Source: CAILLO01 sp964579735 (lineage in GTDB: Bacteria > Bacillota > Clostridia > Saccharofermentanales > UBA5734). Taken from it: a stretch of DNA of 7,461 nucleotides. This document shows positions 1 through 4,119 of this stretch, piece by piece. The position numbers were made by a program, and so were the translations under genes. The notes below the pieces were generated by a model. The model was not told the origin of the DNA. It did no database searches and saw nothing but the letters and a program-made list of their open reading frames with translations. Where the stretch lies: NCBI GenBank assembly GCA_964579735.1, contig CAZOHH010000097.1, forward strand, positions 1-7,461. The letters are read 5' to 3'. Position 1 is the first letter of the stretch. Each line of letters begins with the position of its first letter.

Positions 1-49
1 CGGCTCCGCAGTTCGGACAGTGCATGGACTGCTTGGGGGTGGACTCCAT
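1..49 (-). CDS. Zinc-ribbon protein, N-terminal fragment (runs off left edge)
   Basis: Only the first 16 codons are in the window, reading MESTPKQSMHCPNCGA with no stop before the edge. The CPNCG knuckle at residues 11-15 is the first half of a typical zinc ribbon, in which a second CxxC pair would complete the metal site. The start is supported by a perfect AGGAGG eight bases upstream (plus-strand positions 58-63). The gene begins 29 bases after the GntR stop on the same strand, so it is probably the fourth gene of the ABC/GntR operon. Small zinc-ribbon proteins, often with membrane segments behind the ribbon, do occur next to such operons, but the rest of this protein is not visible and its function cannot be named. 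This call rests on the ribosome site, the reading frame and one motif. Confidence 0.6.
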   Translation of the reverse strand, partial: MESTPKQSMHCPNCGA

Positions 50-57
50 GGCGTGAT

Positions 58-63
58 CCTCCT
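58..63 (-). promoter_or_regulatory. Ribosome binding site AGGAGG of the zinc-ribbon gene
   Basis: The minus strand reads AGGAGG followed by eight bases and then the ATG at 49-47. It fixes the start of a gene of which only 49 bases are visible and is the main reason to accept it as real. Confidence 0.7.
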
Positions 64-78
64 GGGTGTTAGCTTCAT

Positions 79-450
79 TTACCGATTATAATGCTTCTCC
101 ACGAGGTCGACCATGTCCTCCTTGGACAACCCGAGGGACCGGTAGTATTCCAGGTCCTTGCGCAGCCTGTCGAGGACGAGGCCTTCGCGCTTCCTGTCCA
201 GTTCCTTCGTCGGGAGGGGGGCGACGAAGCAGCCTTTTCCCACCATGGTGTGGATGAAACCCTTGTTTTCCAATTCCTCCCACGCGCGCTTGACGGTGAT
301 GACGCTGATCCGTAGCTCCTTCGCGACGGTCCGGATCGGAGGAAGCGCGTATCCGCTCTCCAACTGACCACGGAGGATCTGGGAGCTGATCTGCTCGTAG
401 ATCTGCTGATAGAGGGGAAGGTCGGAGGCGGTGGAAACAACGACGTCCAT
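79..450 (-). CDS. GntR-family transcriptional regulator, YtrA type
   Basis: A 123-residue DNA-binding repressor. Residues 11-77 form the GntR winged helix: the PLYQQIYEQI opening helix, then LPPIRTVAKELRIS, the recognition helix VITVKRAWEELENKGFI, and the wing MVGKGCFVA. Only about 45 charged, helical residues follow (78-123). This short C-terminus is the hallmark of the YtrA subfamily, which lacks the large effector domain of FadR, HutC or MocR types and usually controls neighbouring ABC transporter genes. The ATG at 450 is chosen; an in-frame TTG at 453 is possible. It lies 7 bases after the permease stop with only a weak GTGGA ribosome site, so translation is probably coupled to the permease. 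As the third gene of the operon it likely represses its own promoter through the palindrome at 1992-2020. The ligand is unknown. The family call is firm and the target is inferred. Confidence 0.93.
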   Translation of the reverse strand: MDVVVSTASDLPLYQQIYEQISSQILRGQLESGYALPPIRTVAKELRISVITVKRAWEELENKGFIHTMVGKGCFVAPLPTKELDRKREGLVLDRLRKDLEYYRSLGLSKEDMVDLVEKHYNR

Positions 451-457
451 CAATCGG

Positions 458-1111
458 TCACAGATCCACTTTATCGAAGAGGGCCGCTGATTTGCGGTAG
501 GTCAGCCAGAAGGAAAGTGCATATATGACGATTCCTGCGACGAGGATCGGGAGCTGGGCAAGCATGCTGGAGGGGTCGCTCGTGTCCAAGCTGGCCTTCA
601 AGGCTGGAACATACTGCACGAGGACTTCGGCCGCGACGACATACAGTGTCATGGCGAAACCGGCGACGCATAGGGGAATGCCTACCTTGTAGGCGGTTCG
701 ATAGAACATGGGGAGATAGATCGCATTGAACAGCGCGTACATGAGGAGGACCAGACCGAAGAAGGCGACGTTAGCCTCGATGCCGACGATGTTTCCGCCC
801 CCGTTCGGGTTGATCGCGATGCCGAGCAGAGCGAAGGGCACGGCGACGAGGACCTGGAAGAGCTCGATGATGGCGATGAACCAGAACCTCGCCTTTACGG
901 CGTCCCGTTTGCGGATGGGAAGGGAGACGGTGAAGAGGATGTCCTTGGTCTCGTTCCCTTTCAGGAAGACGAAGAAGATGGAGAGGCAGGTGTAGGCGAA
1001 GGCGACATAGTACGGATAGGCCGGAATCAGGAGAAGCAAGCCGAGGAAGGGGAAGATGAACAGGGTGGGGTGGCGGGCCAGTTTGAATTCCTTGTAGAGC
1101 AGGTCCCTCAT
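458..1111 (-). CDS. ABC-2 type transporter permease (six-helix, ABC2_membrane_5-like)
   Basis: A 217-residue integral membrane protein that would form the transport channel with the ATPase encoded just upstream. About six hydrophobic segments are visible, near residues 15-31, 34-50, 77-100, 112-137, 143-169 and 184-205. The N-terminus MRDLLYKEFKLARHP is the cytoplasmic amphipathic start typical of ABC-2 half-permeases, and residues 52-73 form a polar loop (KGNETKDILFTVSLPIRKRDAV) that resembles the ATPase-contacting loop of the family. There is no signal peptide or large external domain, so it probably dimerises. The ATG at 1111 follows an AGGGGG-like ribosome site and lies 6 bases after the ATPase stop. 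In YtrA-type operons these permeases are tied to export of peptides or antibiotics or to envelope stress. The substrate cannot be read from this sequence. Confidence 0.9.
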   Translation of the reverse strand: MRDLLYKEFKLARHPTLFIFPFLGLLLLIPAYPYYVAFAYTCLSIFFVFLKGNETKDILFTVSLPIRKRDAVKARFWFIAIIELFQVLVAVPFALLGIAINPNGGGNIVGIEANVAFFGLVLLMYALFNAIYLPMFYRTAYKVGIPLCVAGFAMTLYVVAAEVLVQYVPALKASLDTSDPSSMLAQLPILVAGIVIYALSFWLTYRKSAALFDKVDL

Positions 1112-1117
1112 CTTCGT

Positions 1118-1972
1118 CTACCCCCTTTCGATATGGATCATGATGGACTCGAGGCTGGCAGGAGAAATGTCGAGCTCGGATCCGACACCGGCGCCGACTT
1201 TCAGGTCGCGGGTCCGAATCAGCCCCGTGAACCCGAGAGAGGTCGACCGGCACCCGATCAGGCGGGAGGAGAGAGCGTCGGATAAAGTGTCGCTGCCTCC
1301 CTTGACGATGCGGTAGGACTCGAGCAGCTCATCCTTCTCGGTGCATTCGATGATCCGGCCGTCCTTGATATAGGTGACGAAGTCGGCGCATTTCTCCAGG
1401 TCGGACGTGATGTGCGTGGAAAACAGGATGCTCTTCTCACCATCTTCGATGAGTTCCTGGAAGAGTTCGAGCAGGTCATCCCTGGATACGGGGTCGAGCC
1501 CGCTGGTCGGCTCGTCGAGGACCAGCAGCTGGGCGTGGTGCGACAAGGCCAGGGCCAGCGCGAATTTGACCTTCATGCCGTCGGACAGTTCGAATGCGCG
1601 TTTCGCGGAATCGAGTCCGAAGCGCTTGAGGTAGCCTTCGAAGGCGGGCTGGTCCCAGTCGACGTAGAAACGGCTCATGACGGACGCTATGTCCCGCAGG
1701 CGGACTCTCGGGTAGTAGTCGACGCCGCCGAACATGAAGCCGATCTTCTGCTTGCAGGCGAACTCGTCCGTGGCGAAGTCCTTGCCGAGCACGGAGACGT
1801 GCCCGCTGTCGGGACGGACCAGATTGAGCATGGACTTCAGGGTCGTGGTCTTGCCCGCTCCGTTCCGACCGATGAACCCCATGATATAGCCCTTTTCCAG
1901 TTTGAAGGACACGTGGTCCAACGTGAAGGTCGGGTACTTCTTCACGAGATCCTGGACGACCAGCATTTCCAT
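1118..1972 (-). CDS. ABC transporter ATP-binding protein (BcrA/YtrB-like)
   Basis: A 284-residue cytoplasmic ATPase that would power the adjacent permease. Visible motifs are Walker A GRNGAGKT (35-42), a signature reading LSDGM (129-133) in place of LSGGQ, Walker B LLVLDEP (149-155), D-loop SGLDP (157-161) and the switch histidine H187 in FSTHI. The usual Q-loop glutamine is not evident: that stretch reads IGFMFGGVDYYP (77-88). Residues 220-284 form the C-terminal extension common in ABC-2 export ATPases. The start is the ATG at 1972, preceded by AAGGAGG ten bases upstream. The frame stays open far upstream, but that extension has no homology-like features and would run through the promoter and into the opposite-strand oxidoreductase gene. 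It is the first gene of the leftward operon, followed after 6 bases by the permease. Export is likely by family; the substrate is unknown. Confidence 0.95.
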   Translation of the reverse strand: MEMLVVQDLVKKYPTFTLDHVSFKLEKGYIMGFIGRNGAGKTTTLKSMLNLVRPDSGHVSVLGKDFATDEFACKQKIGFMFGGVDYYPRVRLRDIASVMSRFYVDWDQPAFEGYLKRFGLDSAKRAFELSDGMKVKFALALALSHHAQLLVLDEPTSGLDPVSRDDLLELFQELIEDGEKSILFSTHITSDLEKCADFVTYIKDGRIIECTEKDELLESYRIVKGGSDTLSDALSSRLIGCRSTSLGFTGLIRTRDLKVGAGVGSELDISPASLESIMIHIERG

Positions 1973-1982
1973 TCTTGAATCG

Positions 1983-1989
1983 CCTCCTT
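1983..1989 (-). promoter_or_regulatory. Ribosome binding site AAGGAGG of the ABC ATPase gene
   Basis: The minus strand reads AAGGAGG, ten bases before the ATG at 1972. This near-perfect anti-16S match decides the start against the much longer open frame upstream. Confidence 0.85.
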
Positions 1990-1991
1990 GA

Positions 1992-2020
1992 ATATTGTGC
2001 ATACTGTATATACACAATAT
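1992..2020. promoter_or_regulatory. Imperfect palindrome, probable GntR (YtrA-type) operator
   Basis: The plus strand has ATATTGTG at 1992-1999 and its exact reverse complement CACAATAT at 2013-2020. An inner ATA/TAT pair (2001-2003 and 2009-2011) extends the symmetry around 2006. The site is strikingly AT-rich in a GC-rich window. It overlaps the -10 and the predicted transcription start of the leftward promoter, where a bound dimer would block RNA polymerase. The operon encodes a YtrA-type GntR protein, and such proteins usually bind palindromes at their own promoter, so autorepression is the natural inference. Binding itself is not shown by the sequence. Confidence 0.75.
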
Positions 2021-2044
2021 ATCGTGATGCATAGGAGAAGTCAA
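2016..2044 (-). promoter_or_regulatory. Sigma-70-type promoter of the ABC/GntR operon
   Basis: On the minus strand TTGACT (2044-2039, five of six consensus bases) is followed by exactly 17 bases and then TATATT (2021-2016, five of six). Transcription would start near 2009-2008, giving a leader of about 36 bases to the ATPase ATG at 1972. The -10 box lies inside the outer arm of the palindrome at 1992-2020, so the promoter appears to be repressible. This is the best promoter in the window. Confidence 0.82.
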
Positions 2045-2109
2045 GTGGGGAGACGCGAGGGTCGTTGGGCACGCATGAGGTCCCATGAATGATAGAATCG
2101 AAGACGAAG

Positions 2110-2138
2110 GAAGCCTCAAGGCTTCGGACCCGAAAGGG
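2110..2138 (+). promoter_or_regulatory. Two small leader hairpins before the sugar operon
   Basis: GAAGCC (2110-2115) pairs perfectly with GGCTTC (2120-2125) across a TCAA loop. Four bases later CCC-GAAA-GGG (2129-2138) can form a three-base-pair stem with a GNRA-type tetraloop. The AAGGAG ribosome site (2141-2146) begins two bases after the second stem. A 12-bp inverted repeat, TTCGG-AC-CCGAA (2123-2134), overlaps both stems and could instead be a protein site. There is no U-tract, so this is not an intrinsic terminator. I do not recognise a known riboswitch. The structures may affect translation or mRNA stability, or may be chance in GC-rich DNA. Confidence 0.4.
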
Positions 2139-2152
2139 ACAAGGAGAACGCC

Positions 2153-3220
2153 ATGAAGAAGACCCGGGTCGCCATCATCGGCTGCGGCAAGATCGCCAAC
2201 GCAGCGCACGGTCCATCCTATGCGAAGAATCCGGACGTGGAGATCGCATACTGCATCGATATCCTGCCCGAACGGGCGGAGGCCCTGGCGAGGACCTACG
2301 GCGGTCCTGAGACGAAGGCCATCACGGACTACCGCGAGATGCTGCGGGACCCGTCCGTGTCGGTCGTATCGGTCTGCGTTCCCAACTTCCTGCACGCTCC
2401 GATCACGATCGATTGCCTGGACTCCGGCAAGAACGTCCTGTGCGAGAAACCCGCCGCCATGGACTACGAGCAGGTGCTGACCATGAAGGCCGCTGCGGAC
2501 CGCAACCCCGGGCTTCTCAGCATCGGCGTCGTCAACCGCTTCAACACCGCCGTCAACAAGGTGCGGGACATGATCCGTGCCGGAGAACTCGGCGAGGTCT
2601 ACCACGTCTACTGCTCCTTCCGCTCCTACCGCTCGATTCCCGGATTGGGTGGCCCATTCACGACGAAGGAGAAGGCGGGGGGCGGCGTCCTCATCGACTG
2701 GGGCGTGCACTTCCTCGACCTGATCAACTACTGCGTCGAGTCTCCCGCCGTCCGGTCGGTGTCCGCCGCCGCCTACGGAAAGCTCGGCACGGACATGAAA
2801 GGGTATGTGTTCAAGGACATGTGGGCGGGCCCGCCGGACTATTCCGGCACCTACGACGTGGAGGAGTTCGTCACGGGACTCGTGCGCACGGCAGGACCGA
2901 CCATCTCCCTCAACGGGGCCTGGGCGCAGAACATCGACGAAAGGGCCATGTTCATCGAGTTCCTGGGGACGAAGGCGGGCGTCAAGCTCGAGTACGGCGG
3001 CATGTTCACCGTCTACGGGACGAAGGACGGCATGCTGACGAAACTGACGCCGGACTTCCCGACGGCGGACATGTTCTACGAGGAGATCGCGGATTTCGTC
3101 CGCGCGGCCGCCGAGGGGCGCAAGAACCGCGCGAGCATCGACGAGGTGCTCGGGACGGCGCGCATGATGGACGGGCTGTACGAGTCCGCACGGACCGGGC
3201 GCGAGGTGGTCTATCGGTGA
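2153..3220 (+). CDS. Gfo/Idh/MocA family NAD(P)-dependent oxidoreductase
   Basis: A 355-residue cytoplasmic dehydrogenase of the family that oxidises or reduces a hydroxyl or keto group on sugars, inositols or glycosides with NAD(P). The N-terminal Rossmann fold begins RVAIIGCGKIA (5-15) with the GxGxxA dinucleotide loop, and D36 at the end of the second strand favours NAD over NADP. The family lysine motif CEKP is at 97-100 (K99). The second domain holds GGGVLIDWGVH (176-186), giving the D182/H186 pair that with K99 forms the usual catalytic centre. Length is normal for the family. The ATG at 2153 has AAGGAG six bases upstream. It is first in an operon with a second Gfo/Idh-like gene, overlapping by 4 bases if that gene starts at GTG, and a GH38 mannosidase, so the substrate is probably a mannoside-derived sugar or its aglycone-bearing form. 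The exact substrate cannot be deduced. Confidence 0.95.
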   Translation: MKKTRVAIIGCGKIANAAHGPSYAKNPDVEIAYCIDILPERAEALARTYGGPETKAITDYREMLRDPSVSVVSVCVPNFLHAPITIDCLDSGKNVLCEKPAAMDYEQVLTMKAAADRNPGLLSIGVVNRFNTAVNKVRDMIRAGELGEVYHVYCSFRSYRSIPGLGGPFTTKEKAGGGVLIDWGVHFLDLINYCVESPAVRSVSAAAYGKLGTDMKGYVFKDMWAGPPDYSGTYDVEEFVTGLVRTAGPTISLNGAWAQNIDERAMFIEFLGTKAGVKLEYGGMFTVYGTKDGMLTKLTPDFPTADMFYEEIADFVRAAAEGRKNRASIDEVLGTARMMDGLYESARTGREVVYR

Positions 3221-4119
3221 CGGAGACGATGAAGGTGAAGAAGATCGGGTTCATCGACCACTCCCTCGACGAGTGGCATGCGAACCAATACCCGGCTTGG
3301 ATCGCCGATCCTCGGAACGGAGGCCGATATGTCGTTGCTTCCGCTTGGGCGGAGAAGGATGCGCCTGCGGGTCTTTCGACGGCGGAGTGGTGCGAGAAGA
3401 ACGGCGTCGAACGGGCTCGCAGCCTGAGGGCGCTGGTCGACGAAAGCGACTGCCTGGTCGTCCTCTCGCCGGACCACCCGGAGCGGCACGAGGAGCTGGC
3501 GGACCTGGCCTTGCGCAGTGGGAAACCCGTCTATGTCGACAAGACCTTCGCGCTGACTCGTGCGTCGGCGGAACGGATGTTCGCCCTCGCGGAACACCAC
3601 AGGACGCCCATGTACTCCAGTTCGGCCTTGCGGTTCGCGCGAGAGCTGCAGGAGCTTCGGGAGAGCGGTCTGGGGCCGGGGGCGGCGCAAGCCGACTTTG
3701 CCTTCGTGTCGACCCATGGGCCGGGCGTATTCGCGAACTACGGCATCCACCAGATCGAGATGATCGTGGCCACGATGGGCATCGGAGCGCGACGGGCCAT
3801 GGCTCACGGGTCGGCGGCCGCACCGGTGGTGGTCTATGAATACGCGGACGGCCGCTGCAGCGTCGTGAACCACCTCCCCTGGAGCGGGTTCGCCATCGAC
3901 GCCATGGGTCGGGACGGCAAGGGCGCGAGTGCCGCGATCCAGGGAGACTTCTGGGTCGGATTCATCGACGGACTGCTGCGCTTCTTCGACACGGGCGCAT
4001 CCGTCGTACCCAGGACCGAGACGTGCGAGGCGGTGGGCATGTTCGAAGCAGGCTGCAAGGCGCTGGAGACTCCGGGGCAATGGGTCGAGGTAACTGGAGA
4101 AGGAGTTCGCCATGACTGA
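3217..4119 (+). CDS. Divergent Gfo/Idh/MocA-like protein with degenerate motifs
   Basis: A 300-residue protein if it starts at the GTG at 3217, whose GTGA overlaps the previous stop and which has GAGGTGG seven bases upstream. The ATG at 3229 (296 residues) is an alternative but has GGAG only three bases away. The fold looks like Gfo/Idh: a Rossmann-type start KKIGFIDHSLDEWHANQY, then CLVVLSPDHPERHEELADLAL and KPVYVDKTFA, equivalent to the CEKP region with K109 retained. The glycine-rich GxGxxG loop is absent, and the second-domain motif reads NYGIHQIE (174-181), with N174 where the family has aspartate but H178 kept. It is also shorter than usual. It may use a different cofactor geometry, be a non-catalytic partner of the upstream enzyme, or act on a special substrate. 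Operon position ties it to the mannosidase, which it overlaps by 8 bases. Superfamily membership is fairly sure; the activity is unknown. Confidence 0.85.
   Translation: MTETMKVKKIGFIDHSLDEWHANQYPAWIADPRNGGRYVVASAWAEKDAPAGLSTAEWCEKNGVERARSLRALVDESDCLVVLSPDHPERHEELADLALRSGKPVYVDKTFALTRASAERMFALAEHHRTPMYSSSALRFARELQELRESGLGPGAAQADFAFVSTHGPGVFANYGIHQIEMIVATMGIGARRAMAHGSAAAPVVVYEYADGRCSVVNHLPWSGFAIDAMGRDGKGASAAIQGDFWVGFIDGLLRFFDTGASVVPRTETCEAVGMFEAGCKALETPGQWVEVTGEGVRHD

Noticed and set aside
2065..2098. Possible plus-strand promoter TTGGGC ... TAGAAT
   Set aside because: The -10-like TAGAAT at 2093-2098 is reasonable, but the only -35-like hexamer is 22 bases away, too far for a standard sigma-70 promoter.
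2110..2125. Hairpin as an intrinsic terminator
   Set aside because: No run of T follows the stem on either strand, and it lies between divergent promoters, directly before a ribosome site.
1973..2710. Long N-terminal extension of the ABC ATPase frame, starting at 2710
   Set aside because: It would cross the promoter and operator and run antisense to a well-supported oxidoreductase gene. The protein has no family features before the ATG at 1972, which has its own AAGGAGG.
2413..3216. Upstream extension of the second Gfo/Idh-like frame, starting at 2413
   Set aside because: The extension is a low-complexity Arg/Gly/His-rich shadow of the first oxidoreductase. Homology-like sequence begins only after the GTG at 3217.
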